Made by a program: the position numbers and the translations under genes | Shown here: piece after piece, positions 1-8,916 of the stretch | Layout of the letters: the number at the start of each line of letters is the position of its first letter | Numbering within the stretch: position 1 is the stretch's first letter | Notes under the pieces: model-generated | The model's input: the letters and a program-made list of their open reading frames with translations, nothing else | What the model was told of the DNA's origin: nothing | The model's database searches: none | Source of the DNA: Proteus alimentorum | GTDB lineage: Bacteria; Pseudomonadota; Gammaproteobacteria; Enterobacterales; Enterobacteriaceae | DNA: 64,000 nucleotides | Reading direction: 5' to 3' | Assembly: GCF_002607735.1 (NCBI RefSeq) | Contig: NZ_NBVR01000020.1 | Span: 186,001 to 250,000 of the forward strand

Positions 1-541
1 TACACATGGTGCCACCTTGAGTGAACACACCTGACGCAACTTCCGGATCGTAACCAACCAATTTAGCAACTTTTTTAATCGTCACTTTTTCTAATGCATC
101 AGCGACACCTGAATATTCACAATACACCATGTTAGGGTTGCCCATTAACCCTAAGATTGAACCATAAACACCTGGATCACTCGGCATTGCAATAACGTTT
201 TCAACAGCTAATGGGTTTTCCCAGTTTTTACATAACGTTGAAACTAACATCAGTAATTCATTAGGATCGTTTTCAGGGTAATTAATATTTTGCTGAATTT
301 GTGTATCTGCCATTAAACGTTCAAATAATTGTGGCCCATTAAAATAACGTTGTAATTGGTCATTATCATTAGTCGTTGTTTTTCTAAACTGTGTAATCGA
401 TTGAATGGTTTTATCCTGAAATATCGGCCAATACTTCGGATCTCGGCTGAAAAAGTGAGCAATAACGTCGTGGTATTTCTTCTCAAATTCCGCATTTAGA
501 ATGTTAGCAGAAGATAGACCTAATAAATCTTGATTTTTCAC
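1..541 (-). CDS. PLP-dependent (group II) amino-acid decarboxylase, 5' part
   Basis: The gene runs off the left edge, so only the first 180 or so codons are visible. Translation from a GTG at 541 gives an open frame with GGAG five bases upstream; no ATG near the 5' end fits as well. Near residues 170-178 the frame reads GVFTQGGT, the glycine-rich motif of group II pyridoxal-phosphate decarboxylases (glutamate, tyrosine, aromatic amino acid and diaminobutyrate types). The PLP lysine would lie outside the window, so the substrate cannot be judged. The upstream 690 bp carry a perfect CRP-type palindrome and a short inverted repeat, which suggests catabolite control. The gene is read leftwards, like the deo cluster, but is separated from it by an oppositely oriented gene. 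Confidence 0.8.
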   Translation of the reverse strand, partial: MKNQDLLGLSSANILNAEFEKKYHDVIAHFFSRDPKYWPIFQDKTIQSITQFRKTTTNDNDQLQRYFNGPQLFERLMADTQIQQNINYPENDPNELLMLVSTLCKNWENPLAVENVIAMPSDPGVYGSILGLMGNPNMVYCEYSGVADALEKVTIKKVAKLVGYDPEVASGVFTQGGTMC

Positions 542-582
542 TATATTCTCCAAATAGAAACCGACAATAACTTAAATAAACC

Positions 583-599
583 GTATAGCAATACTATAC
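583..599. promoter_or_regulatory. Inverted repeat GTATAG-N5-CTATAC before the decarboxylase
   Basis: Perfect six-base arms flank CAATA, centred about 50 bp upstream of the GTG start of the decarboxylase. On the minus strand the arms also resemble a -10 element (TATAGT), so this may be an operator overlapping the core promoter. No factor is assigned. Confidence 0.35.
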
Positions 600-746
600 A
601 TTTTCTTATTAAATTAGTTAGTGTTCCATGCAATAACGAGGATCACATGGAAAGTCATTCAATAAATAAATTTTTATTAAATATCAAATAAATACATCAT
701 CACGGAAAGTTAAATTTACAGTATCTATTTTTCACATATCTACTTA

Positions 747-762
747 TGTGACTGACATCACA
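747..762. promoter_or_regulatory. CRP-binding site candidate, TGTGA-N6-TCACA
   Basis: Both half-sites match the CRP consensus exactly. It lies 206 bp before the decarboxylase start and 470 bp before the secreted-protein gene at 1233, in an otherwise gene-free, very AT-rich stretch (542-1232) with no other feature that I could identify. The decarboxylase promoter is the likelier target; the distance needs a long leader. Confidence 0.55.
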
Positions 763-1232
763 GTAAAAATAGGACTACAAACAGAAACAATCACCCTCAA
801 TATTAGTAACTATTTGAAATATAATCAAAATACAACAACCCACTTCTAACCAACTGATATTGTTGAACTCTTTATTTAATTAATTGAATTAATCTGTTAT
901 TTCCGCAATCAACCCCCGCTAAATTACATTTAATTTAATCAACACAGATAAAATAAGAATAAAACACTGGTATATTTTTCATAATTAGCTAATAAATTCT
1001 AATTTTAACCATTATTAGGTATAAAATATTGGTTAAGGTTAATTCAGAAGATAGCCATCAATGAAAATATAAATAACAAAACTATCACAGTGAATAATGC
1101 TACAAATGATTTAAATATCAGTTAAAATGAAAATAATAACTCTGCTAAATAATCAGAATATTTACTCTACATATTTTGTGTTATTTGCCGATACTTAAAG
1201 TAATAGAGTAGGTAATTAACGGAGAACACAAT

Positions 1233-1682
1233 ATGAAAGCACATATCACTGTTGCTGCTGTATTCGTATTATTATCCGCAAGTGTCCATGCTGAAGAATT
1301 TACCTGCCAACTTGAAAATGGTAAGTATGTCAGTGTATTCGCTGAACATGGAAAGCCCCCAGTTTATCGCTATGGCACACTCGCTAAAACAGAGATCACA
1401 CTACCAGTACCTCAGCAACCCAATAATAACGTCTTTTATGGACATCAGATGTTTGTTGCTGGCGCATCGACTTATGTTCGTTTTAAGAATGGAAACTATA
1501 GCTACGTCGTTTATGACGGTGAAGGGAGAGGTTGGAATTTTAATGGCATTATTGTTTATAAAGACAATAACATTATCAGTAAAAAAGAGTGCAAACAGCC
1601 ATTAACACCCAGCTTAGATAATTTAAAAAATTACTCAATTAAAATGGATCCTTATTTAGAAACCTATATTTATGCTCCATAG
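1233..1682 (+). CDS. Small secreted protein, unknown function
   Basis: 149 residues with a clear Sec signal peptide: K3, a hydrophobic run, and a likely cut after VHA at residue 20. The mature part of about 129 residues is rich in Tyr, Asn and Gly and has two cysteines (25 and 120) that could form one disulfide bond. I do not recognise the family. The start has a good ribosome site (GGAG, eight bases upstream). It is a single-gene unit: a long AT-rich region precedes it, and a terminator shared with the convergent deoD follows directly. A periplasmic or secreted location is inferred from the signal peptide only. Confidence 0.7.
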   Translation: MKAHITVAAVFVLLSASVHAEEFTCQLENGKYVSVFAEHGKPPVYRYGTLAKTEITLPVPQQPNNNVFYGHQMFVAGASTYVRFKNGNYSYVVYDGEGRGWNFNGIIVYKDNNIISKKECKQPLTPSLDNLKNYSIKMDPYLETYIYAP

Positions 1683-1708
1683 TTTCTAGCTTTATTAATT
1701 AGATGTAA

Positions 1709-1735
1709 AAAAACCCAACTTAAAATTGGGTTTTT
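1709..1735. terminator. Bidirectional terminator between the 1233 gene and deoD
   Basis: Stem AAAACCCAACTT/TTGGGTTTT with T runs on both strands, lying between two convergent genes. Confidence 0.8.
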
Positions 1736-1763
1736 ATTATTTTTAAGCAACAAAATGTATTGA

Positions 1764-2480
1764 TTAATCTTCTAATAACAGAACAGATTCTAATGCAATT
1801 TCAATCATTTCGTTAAAGGTAGTTTGGCGTTCTTCTGCTGTAGTTTGTGTGCCTTTTTTAATGTGGTCAGATACAGTACAGATAGTCAGTGCTTTTGCGC
1901 CGTATTCAGCTGCAACACCGTAGATACCTGCCGCTTCCATTTCAACACCTAGGATGCCGTATTTTTCCATTACATCAAACATTTCTGGATCTGGAGAGTA
2001 GAACAAATCAGCAGAGAAGATATTACCAACGCGAACTTTAATATCTTTCGCTTTTGCTGCATCAACAGCATTTTGAACTAATTGGTAATCAGCGATAGCG
2101 GCGAAATCTTGGTCTTTGAAACGCAGACGGTTAACTTTAGAGTCAGTACATGCGCCCATACCGATAACAACATCACGCAGTTCAACATCGGGTAATACTG
2201 CACCACATGAACCTACACGGATAATAACTTTCACGCCGAAATCTGTAATTAGTTCTTTTGCGTAAATTGAGCAGGAAGGAATACCCATACCGTGGCCCAT
2301 TACAGAAACTTTACGGCCTTTATACGTACCTGTAAAACCTAACATACCACGAACATTGTTTACTTGACGAACGTCTTGTAAAAAAGTTTCAGCGATGTAT
2401 TTAGCACGAAGCGGGTCGCCCGGCATTAAAACGACATCAGCAAAATCGCCCATTTCTGCGTTAATATGAGGGGTAGCCAT
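1764..2480 (-). CDS. deoD: Purine-nucleoside phosphorylase DeoD
   Basis: 238 residues, close to the 239 of the E. coli enzyme. It splits purine (deoxy)nucleosides with phosphate into free base and (deoxy)ribose-1-phosphate in the cytoplasm. The sequence shows the phosphate-binding [11 protein letters not shown] near residue 20, the [12 protein letters not shown] segment near 60, EMEAAGIYG near 180 (nucleoside binding) and the VSDH motif with the catalytic Asp near 204. It is the last gene of deoC-deoA-deoB-deoD and is followed by a terminator. About 77 bp separate it from deoB. Confidence 0.96.
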   Translation of the reverse strand: MATPHINAEMGDFADVVLMPGDPLRAKYIAETFLQDVRQVNNVRGMLGFTGTYKGRKVSVMGHGMGIPSCSIYAKELITDFGVKVIIRVGSCGAVLPDVELRDVVIGMGACTDSKVNRLRFKDQDFAAIADYQLVQNAVDAAKAKDIKVRVGNIFSADLFYSPDPEMFDVMEKYGILGVEMEAAGIYGVAAEYGAKALTICTVSDHIKKGTQTTAEERQTTFNEMIEIALESVLLLED

Positions 2481-2557
2481 AATTCTTCCTTTTAATTGAT
2501 CTTTTTACTATTCAAATATAATTCGGTAGGCATATTACTATACCTACCGAAGTAAAA

Positions 2558-3784
2558 TTAAAACATTGCTTTACCATAATCGACTGGAGATAAGCCAAAG
2601 TATTTAACAACAGTCTGACCGATATCAGCAAAGGTTTCACGATGACCTAATGAACCTGGTTTCACTTTTGGACCATAGACAAGAACAGGAATGTGCTCAC
2701 GAGTATGATCAGAGCCTGGCCAAGTTGGGTCGCAACCGTGGTCTGCTGTTAAGATAAGAATGTCATCTTCTTTTACCAGTTCCATTAATTCTGGTAAACG
2801 ACGGTCGAATAACTCAAGAGCTTCACCATAACCCACAGCATCACGACGGTGGCCGTAAGAGGAGTCAAAATCAACAAAGTTGGTGAATACAATGGTGTTG
2901 TCGCCTGCGAGTTTCATTTCTTCAAGTGTCGCATCAAACAGCGCATCAATACCCGTTGCTTTCACTTTCTTAGTGATACCTACGTTTGCGTAGATGTCAG
3001 CAATTTTACCAATAGAAACAACGTGACCTTGTTTTTCATCAACCAGTTTTTTCAACATAGTTGGTGCTGGTGGCTCAACCGCTAAATCATGACGGTTACC
3101 TGTACGAGCGAAGTTACCCGGTTTATCACCAATAAATGGACGCGCAATAACACGACCAATGTTGTAATCGCCTTTGTTTAGTTCATCACGAGCAATTTCA
3201 CACAGCTCATATAATTCATCTAAACCATAAGTTTCTTCATGACATGCAATTTGGAATACCGAGTCAGCAGAGGTATAGAAAATCGGCTTACCGGTTTTCA
3301 TGTGCTCTTCACCCAGTTCATCCAAAATCACGGTACCAGATGCGTGGCAGTTGCCTAAGTATCCTGGTAATTTTGCACGTTTAACGATATTTTCTAACAG
3401 CTCTTGTGGGAATGAATTCTTCAGTTCTTTGAAGTATCCCCAATCAAACAGAACAGGAACACCTGCGATTTCCCAGTGGCCTGACGGAGTATCTTTACCA
3501 GAAGAGATTTCACTCGCGTAGCCATAAGCACCGATAATATCTGCGTTTTTATCTAAACCAATAGGGAATTTACCTGTTGATTCTTCCGCAGCTTTACCTA
3601 AACCTAAACGGCAAAGATTAGGTAAATGAAGAGGACCTTTACGACCGTCTCTATCTGCTTTACCGTCAGCAAACGCTTGTGCGATATGCCCTAAAGTGTC
3701 TGAACCTTGGTCACCGAATTTCTCCGCATCACCGGCAGCTCCGATACCGAAGGAATCTAATACCATGATATGTACACGTTTCAT
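2558..3784 (-). CDS. deoB: Phosphopentomutase DeoB
   Basis: Interconverts (deoxy)ribose-1-phosphate and -5-phosphate, linking the phosphorylases to DeoC. The protein has 408 residues starting at MKRVHIM, against 407 in E. coli. A longer frame from 3829 exists, but the ribosome site GGAGAGA sits just before 3784, so that start is chosen. Alkaline-phosphatase-superfamily metal motifs are visible: VLDSFGIGA at the N-terminus with its Asp, the DTPSGHWE segment carrying the catalytic Thr, and TADHGCDPT with SDHTREH near the C-terminus. Third gene of the deo operon. Confidence 0.96.
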   Translation of the reverse strand: MKRVHIMVLDSFGIGAAGDAEKFGDQGSDTLGHIAQAFADGKADRDGRKGPLHLPNLCRLGLGKAAEESTGKFPIGLDKNADIIGAYGYASEISSGKDTPSGHWEIAGVPVLFDWGYFKELKNSFPQELLENIVKRAKLPGYLGNCHASGTVILDELGEEHMKTGKPIFYTSADSVFQIACHEETYGLDELYELCEIARDELNKGDYNIGRVIARPFIGDKPGNFARTGNRHDLAVEPPAPTMLKKLVDEKQGHVVSIGKIADIYANVGITKKVKATGIDALFDATLEEMKLAGDNTIVFTNFVDFDSSYGHRRDAVGYGEALELFDRRLPELMELVKEDDILILTADHGCDPTWPGSDHTREHIPVLVYGPKVKPGSLGHRETFADIGQTVVKYFGLSPVDYGKAMF

Positions 3785-3850
3785 AATTCTCTCTCCTGTG
3801 TCATTCTCCGTAGACCACGGATATGTCACTTATAAATCGTAATTGAGTTC

Positions 3851-5173
3851 TTATTCGCTGATTTGGCGGTACACCATTGGTGAAGCTTCGCGTTTGCTGT
3901 CACCAATTATCATCGCTTTACGGACTTCAGCCGCAGCTTCTTGCCATGATTTTTCACTGTTAGCATGGATCATCGCTAAAGGTGTGTCTGTATTGATTTC
4001 AGCACCAAGCGCTACGATGTCGCTTAAGCCAACACTGTAATCAATAGCATCAGTCGCTTTACGGCGACCGCCGCCTAATGTCACAACTGACATACCTAAT
4101 GCACGCGTATCCATTTCTGTGATGAATCCTGCTTTCTCAGCGAATACAGGTTTACTTAATACCGCAGTTGGCAGGTATTTATTGTAGTTTTCAACAAAAT
4201 CAGTTGGGCCTTTCTGTGCTGCAACCATACGACCAAAGACTTCTGCTGCTTTACCGTTATCCAACACATCTTGTAGTTTTTGACGAGCTTGTTGACGATC
4301 ATCCGCTAAACGGCCAGATACTAACATTTCAACACACAGCGCCATAGTGACTTCAAATAGACGTGAGTTACGATATTCGCCTGTTAAGAATTGAACCGCT
4401 TCACGAACTTCAACCGCATTACCTGCGCTAGAAGCTAATACTTCGTTCATATCAGTTAACAGTGCCGTGGTTTGGCAACCAGCGCCATTTGCGACTTGGA
4501 CAATTGACTCAGCCAGCTCTTCAGATTTTTGATAAGTTGGCATAAAGGCACCCGAGCCCACTTTTACGTCCATCACTAATGCATCTAAGCCTTCAGCTAA
4601 TTTTTTACCTAAAATAGATGCTGTGATAAGCGGGATTGAATCAACTGTAGCAGTAATATCACGGGTAGCATAAAAGCGTTTGTCAGCAGGTGCTAATGAA
4701 TTAGTTTGTCCGATAATGGCAACACCAACATTACGAATAATGTCACGGAATTTTTCATCATCAGGGAAAATATCAAAGCCAGGAATTGCCTCTAGCTTAT
4801 CTAATGTTCCCCCTGTATGGCCTAATCCACGACCTGAGATCATAGGCACATAACCACCACAAGCTGCAACCATTGGCCCTAACATCAGTGAAGTGACATC
4901 ACCTACACCACCGGTTGAGTGTTTATCAACAATTGGGCCGTTTAAATTTAGACTTTTCCAGTTCAGTACTGTACCGGAATCACGCATAGCTAATGTCAAC
5001 GCAACACGCTCTGGCATTGTCATGTCGTGGAAATAAATAGTCATTGCTAATGCAGCAATTTGACCTTCAGAAACAGTATTATCTCTGACGCCATTAATGA
5101 AAAAACGAATTTCTTCCTCAGTTAAAGGATGACCATCACGCTTTTTACGAATAATCTCTTGGGCAAGAAACAC
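3851..5173 (-). CDS. deoA: Thymidine phosphorylase DeoA
   Basis: 440 residues, the E. coli length. It phosphorolyses thymidine and deoxyuridine to base and deoxyribose-1-phosphate. The family signature KHSTGGVGD (phosphate binding) is at about residues 84-92, followed by [16 protein letters not shown] and [18 protein letters not shown] ribosome site (GGAGG) precedes the ATG. It is second in the operon, about 70 bp after deoC. No unusual residues seen. Confidence 0.96.
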   Translation of the reverse strand: MFLAQEIIRKKRDGHPLTEEEIRFFINGVRDNTVSEGQIAALAMTIYFHDMTMPERVALTLAMRDSGTVLNWKSLNLNGPIVDKHSTGGVGDVTSLMLGPMVAACGGYVPMISGRGLGHTGGTLDKLEAIPGFDIFPDDEKFRDIIRNVGVAIIGQTNSLAPADKRFYATRDITATVDSIPLITASILGKKLAEGLDALVMDVKVGSGAFMPTYQKSEELAESIVQVANGAGCQTTALLTDMNEVLASSAGNAVEVREAVQFLTGEYRNSRLFEVTMALCVEMLVSGRLADDRQQARQKLQDVLDNGKAAEVFGRMVAAQKGPTDFVENYNKYLPTAVLSKPVFAEKAGFITEMDTRALGMSVVTLGGGRRKATDAIDYSVGLSDIVALGAEINTDTPLAMIHANSEKSWQEAAAEVRKAMIIGDSKREASPMVYRQISE

Positions 5174-5243
5174 TGCAACCTCCTGGTTTTATAGCATTGG
5201 TAACGCCCACCGTCATGAAAAGTGAGCGTATTTCACGAATGGA

Positions 5244-6023
5244 TTAGTAACCACTAGACGATTTTTGTTCGCCATGACCTAAAGTGGCTAATAAATTACC
5301 TAACAAGCTTGACGCACCAAAGCGGAAGTGACGAGCATCAACCCAGTTGTCACCCATAATGCGGTTTGCTAATGCAAGGTATTGAGCAGCTTCTTCAGCA
5401 GTACGTACACCACCCGCTGGTTTGAAACCAACTTCTTTGCCAACACCCATATCGTGGATCACTTGGATCATTAACTCAGCGCTTTCCAGTGTTGCATTTA
5501 CAGGTACTTTACCTGTGGAAGTTTTAATAAAGTCAGCACCTGCTTTGATTGAAATTTCAGATGCTTTACGGATAAGTGCTGGATCTTTCAGCTCACCCGT
5601 TTCAATAATAACTTTCAGTAAAGAACCAGCTTCTGCACACGCTTCTTTACATGCTTTAACGATATCAAAACCGATTTGCTCGTTACCTGCCATAAATGCA
5701 CGGTAAGGGAAAACTACGTCAACCTCATCTGCGCCATAAGCTAATGCCGCGTTGGTTTCTGCTAATGCGATATCTAAATCATCATTACCATGAGGGAAGT
5801 TAGTTACGGTTGCGATACGGACGTCTGGAGTACCCTGTTCGCGTAACACTTTACGTGCTAATGGAATAAAACGTGGGTAGATACAAATAGCGGCTGTATT
5901 GCCTTCTGGGCTTTTAGCCTGATGACATAATGCAGTCACTTTTGCATCAGTGTCGTCATCATTTAATGTAGTTAAATCCATCAAAGACAGCGCAAGGCGC
6001 GCTGCAGCGGTTAAATCTGTCAT
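5244..6023 (-). CDS. deoC: Deoxyribose-phosphate aldolase DeoC
   Basis: Class I aldolase that cleaves deoxyribose-5-phosphate to acetaldehyde and glyceraldehyde-3-phosphate. From [10 protein letters not shown] it has 259 residues, exactly the E. coli length. A longer frame adds four residues, but GGAGAG lies at the right distance from 6023. Schiff-base region [11 protein letters not shown] is near residue 167 and the second active-site lysine is in GFKPAGG near 201. First gene of the operon. It is preceded by an unusually GC-rich leader of about 200 bases and by CRP/CytR-like sites. Confidence 0.97.
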   Translation of the reverse strand: MTDLTAAARLALSLMDLTTLNDDDTDAKVTALCHQAKSPEGNTAAICIYPRFIPLARKVLREQGTPDVRIATVTNFPHGNDDLDIALAETNAALAYGADEVDVVFPYRAFMAGNEQIGFDIVKACKEACAEAGSLLKVIIETGELKDPALIRKASEISIKAGADFIKTSTGKVPVNATLESAELMIQVIHDMGVGKEVGFKPAGGVRTAEEAAQYLALANRIMGDNWVDARHFRFGASSLLGNLLATLGHGEQKSSSGY

Positions 6024-6035
6024 AAAACTCTCCAA

Positions 6036-6240
6036 CGATGTTTCTCAAGCCCTTTTGGGCGTACGCTTAAGGTTAGCGATTAAATTTGTTGGCGAGCGGA
6101 CTTGGTTCCTTGAAGATGTTGTTGTAACTTACGCTACAACGACAGCTGAGCTCCCTCTCACCGCGCTATGCTCACTTCGGCGACCCGTCATTGAGCCTTC
6201 GCCATTCCATGAAGTTTCAGCACATCTTATTTGAACACGC
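6036..6240 (-). other. GC-rich structured leader upstream of deoC
   Basis: This stretch is visibly richer in GC than the intergenic DNA around it and has no convincing ORF. Read on the minus strand as the deoC leader it holds an eight-pair hairpin GTTGTAGC-GTAA-GTTACAAC (one G-U pair), a GCCC-AAAA-GGGC hairpin near the start codon, and complementary AAGATGT/ACATCTT segments far apart. It could be a regulatory leader RNA, an unprocessed repeat or a degenerate insertion; I recognise no known riboswitch. Confidence 0.4.
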
Positions 6241-6262
6241 TAAGGAACAATTAGATGTGCTT

Positions 6263-6323
6263 TGTGTCACACTAATCAAATGCAACTTGCAAACAATGAC
6301 ATAAAAATGTGATGAATATCACA
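6263..6323 (-). promoter_or_regulatory. deo control region: CRP and CytR-like sites
   Basis: A perfect CRP palindrome, TGTGA-N6-TCACA, is at 6308-6323. A weak CRP-like site starts at 6263. Between them lies AATGCAAC (6279-6286), whose complement GTTGCATT is the CytR half-site octamer. Two CRP sites flanking a CytR site is the layout of the E. coli deoP2 promoter; here the CRP centres are about 45 bp apart. CytR repression relieved by cytidine is inferred from this resemblance. Confidence 0.6.
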
Positions 6324-6495
6324 GTTAGGTCATTTTCTGGTTTAATGTTACTCGAATAGCGCCTCTAAGTCGTCTTTATAACGCAAAAAAAGCATGATCA
6401 ATATGAAATGATATCGCTATTGACCCTATTCATTACAGATTGCGAAATATCTCTCACAATAAAAATAGTTAACATTACAGCAGAAAACAAACATA

Positions 6496-6530
6496 AAAGA
6501 GCAGACAGGCAAAATACCTATCTGCTCTTT
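6496..6530 (-). terminator. Terminator of the nucleoside transporter gene
   Basis: Stem AAAGAGCAGA/TCTGCTCTTT with a short inner helix AGG/CCT, followed by a T-rich stretch on the minus strand, just after the stop codon at 6545. Confidence 0.8.
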
Positions 6531-6544
6531 ATAATCAAAATCAA

Positions 6545-7846
6545 TTAAGCAGCAACAACAGCCATTGCAGTCAATGCAAAGAAGAAACCAGCAATTGTTG
6601 CACTCATTAAGTTAGAAAGCGTACCGGCCAACACAGCTTTCATACCTAAACGTGCCACGTCTTTACGGCGATTTGGTGCCATTCCGCCTAAACCACCTAG
6701 CAGTACAGCAACAGAAGAGAGGTTAGCAAAACCACACAGTGCAAAGGAGATGATTATCTTTGTCTGCTCTGACAAGATGATTAAGCCTGATGCTGCAACT
6801 TGGGCTTCATCTTGTAGGTATTTACTAAATTCAGAGTAAGCATAGAACTCATTAATAACCAGTTTTTGACCAATAAATGAGCCAGCAACGGTCGCTTCAC
6901 TCCAAGGTACACCGATTAGGAAAGCAATAGGTGCAAACACCCAACCTAGCACTAATTCTAATGAGAAATTCTCATAGCCAAACCAGCCACCAATACCCCC
7001 GAGGATACCATTGACTAATGCAATTAACGCAACGAAAGCAAGTAACATTGCACCCACGTTAAGTGCCAGTTGTAAACCTGAAGAGGCGCCTGCGGCTGCA
7101 GCATCGATAATATTGGCAGGTTTTTCGTCATCCGCCATTTTATCAAGTGCATCTTTTTGATCATCTGGTGTTTCTGTTTCAGGGATCAATAATTTAGCAA
7201 AGAGTAAACCACCTGGAGCAGCCATAAAAGATGCCGTGATCAGATACTCCAATGGTACGCCCATGCTAGCGTATCCAGCAAGTACTGAACCTGCAACAGA
7301 AGCTAAACCACCACACATAACAGCAAAGAGTTCTGAGGTTGTCATTCTTGCAATGTAAGGGCGAACAACAAGCGGTGCTTCTGTTTGCCCAACAAAAATA
7401 TTTGCAGTTGCAGACATAGATTCTGTTCGTGATGTGCCAAGTACTTTTTGTAAGCCACCACCGAGAATTTTAATGACTATTTGCATAATGCCAAGGTAGT
7501 ACAGCACGGCAATGAGTGAAGAGAAGAACACGATAACAGGCAGTACGCGTAGGGCGAATACGAAACCGCCACCACCAAACAACTCGAACATTTTATCTGA
7601 TACTAGGCCTGCAAATAGGAAGCTCATCCCATTATTGCCGTAATCAATAACATTCTTAACACCATCAGAAACCGCAAGAAGCACCTCGCGACCACCGTCG
7701 GAATAAAGAACAAATGCACCTAAGCCAATCTGAATAAGGAATGCGCCACCAACTGTACGTAGTCTAATTGCACGTCGATTGCTGGAAAACAGAATGGCTA
7801 TCAATATTAATGTTGCCATTCCGACCAAGCTCATAATGAGTTGCAT
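6545..7846 (-). CDS. CNT-family nucleoside transporter (NupC/NupX-like)
   Basis: 433 residues from MQLIMSLVGM; a frame open from 7996 adds 50 residues without membrane character, so the internal ATG is preferred. It is a concentrative nucleoside transporter of the inner membrane with about nine to ten hydrophobic segments. Core CNT features are visible: the gating-box region NIFVGQTEAPL, the paired GVPWSEATVAGSFIGQKLVINEF, and SFALCGFANLSS. By memory it is closer to E. coli NupX/YeiM than to NupC, hence no symbol. It lies upstream of deoC on the same strand but is separated by its own terminator and the deo promoter, so it supplies substrate as a separate transcript. Confidence 0.9.
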   Translation of the reverse strand: MQLIMSLVGMATLILIAILFSSNRRAIRLRTVGGAFLIQIGLGAFVLYSDGGREVLLAVSDGVKNVIDYGNNGMSFLFAGLVSDKMFELFGGGGFVFALRVLPVIVFFSSLIAVLYYLGIMQIVIKILGGGLQKVLGTSRTESMSATANIFVGQTEAPLVVRPYIARMTTSELFAVMCGGLASVAGSVLAGYASMGVPLEYLITASFMAAPGGLLFAKLLIPETETPDDQKDALDKMADDEKPANIIDAAAAGASSGLQLALNVGAMLLAFVALIALVNGILGGIGGWFGYENFSLELVLGWVFAPIAFLIGVPWSEATVAGSFIGQKLVINEFYAYSEFSKYLQDEAQVAASGLIILSEQTKIIISFALCGFANLSSVAVLLGGLGGMAPNRRKDVARLGMKAVLAGTLSNLMSATIAGFFFALTAMAVVAA

Positions 7847-8006
7847 TGAAGGATCCCTGTTCACATAAAAATTTAATGGATTATCAATAATGCTCTTGCC
7901 AGAGCTTATTGACTCTTTTTGCCAGATAATTATACCTAGTCTAAGAAAAGAACCCTCAATATCCATCACAAATAGAGTCTGAAAAAAGTAACACAAAAGT
8001 CACAAA

Positions 8007-8022
8007 TGAGAAGTAGATCACA
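8007..8022 (-). promoter_or_regulatory. CRP site candidate upstream of the nucleoside transporter
   Basis: On the minus strand TGTGATCTACTTCTCA matches TGTGA-N6-TCACA in nine of ten positions. It is centred about 170 bp before the transporter start, in the transporter/yjjV gap (7847-8133), and fits catabolite control of nucleoside uptake. Confidence 0.45.
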
Positions 8023-8133
8023 CAAAAAGAGGAGAAAACGCATTTATTGAATAGGCTGAATAGAGAGAAAACATCATCCGATTAACAAACATATATTCAA
8101 TTTTGACGAGTAAAGTTAGATTCAATTCAAGAA

Positions 8134-8916
8134 CTAGATATTATCTTTTAACCGAAATAATTGTAGGCTATTAAAATAGAGTTGCTGAGCAATTATCTCT
8201 GGCGACTCTTGACGCAGCTCACAAAGTTGGGAAAAAACGTTCTGAATACGTTCAGGGCGATTAGGTTCACCTTGAAAACCACTCACAGGCATATCAGGCG
8301 CATCTGTTTCTAATAACAGATATTCTAGTGGTAACGAGGCAATTGCACGGCGGGTTTTTTGTGCTCGCTCATAAGTAATGGTTCCACCAACACCAATAAA
8401 ATAGCCTTGCTGAATAAACTTTTCTGCCTGTTGCTGACTTCCTGCAAAACCATGAATAACCCCTTTGCGAGGCACATCATAACGACGTAAAAGTGCACTT
8501 AACTTATCGTGAGTTTTACGTGAATGTAGGATCACTGGCAAATCAAATTCAATCGCGAGTTTAAGCTGTGCAATTAAAAACGCTTCTTGCTTCTCAGGCT
8601 GAGGATTATCCATATAGTCATCAAGCCCTATCTCTCCGATAGCAACACAGCGAGAAGCTGTTTTTAATTTCTGTTTTAATACCAATAGATGTTGCTCAGT
8701 GTGCTCTTCAATATATAAAGGGTGTAGCCCCAATGCACAATATAATTGATGATGATTATTGGCTAGCGCTGCGACAACATCAAAATTCCAACGTGCAACG
8801 GCGGGAATAATTATTTTTTCAACATGAGCTTGATGCGCTAGTGACAAGCTGTTGGCAATATCATCATCAAAAACCGGAAAATCAAAATGACAGTGGGTAT
8901 CAATAAATTTATTCAT
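8134..8916 (-). CDS. yjjV: TatD-family metal-dependent hydrolase YjjV
   Basis: 260 residues. A TatD-type TIM-barrel deoxyribonuclease or hydrolase using two metal ions. Visible metal ligands: DTHCHFD at residues 7-13, GEIGLD near 94, LHSRKTHDK with the ligand His near 130, HGFAGS near 155 and the terminal LLETDAPDMP near 203. It overlaps the 3' end of yjjU by 8 bp, as an operon pair in the same order as E. coli. The physiological substrate is not settled. In E. coli the next genes are yjjW-yjjI; here they lie 23 kb away. Confidence 0.92.
   Translation of the reverse strand: MNKFIDTHCHFDFPVFDDDIANSLSLAHQAHVEKIIIPAVARWNFDVVAALANNHHQLYCALGLHPLYIEEHTEQHLLVLKQKLKTASRCVAIGEIGLDDYMDNPQPEKQEAFLIAQLKLAIEFDLPVILHSRKTHDKLSALLRRYDVPRKGVIHGFAGSQQQAEKFIQQGYFIGVGGTITYERAQKTRRAIASLPLEYLLLETDAPDMPVSGFQGEPNRPERIQNVFSQLCELRQESPEIIAQQLYFNSLQLFRLKDNI

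Noticed and set aside
313-495. 60-codon minus-strand ORF near the left edge
   Set aside because: It lies in another frame of the decarboxylase, whose GTG-started frame carries the PLP-family motif.
5950-6234. 94-codon plus-strand ORF across the deoC start and leader
   Set aside because: It overlaps the real deoC start antisense, with no ribosome site; the leader is better explained as non-coding.
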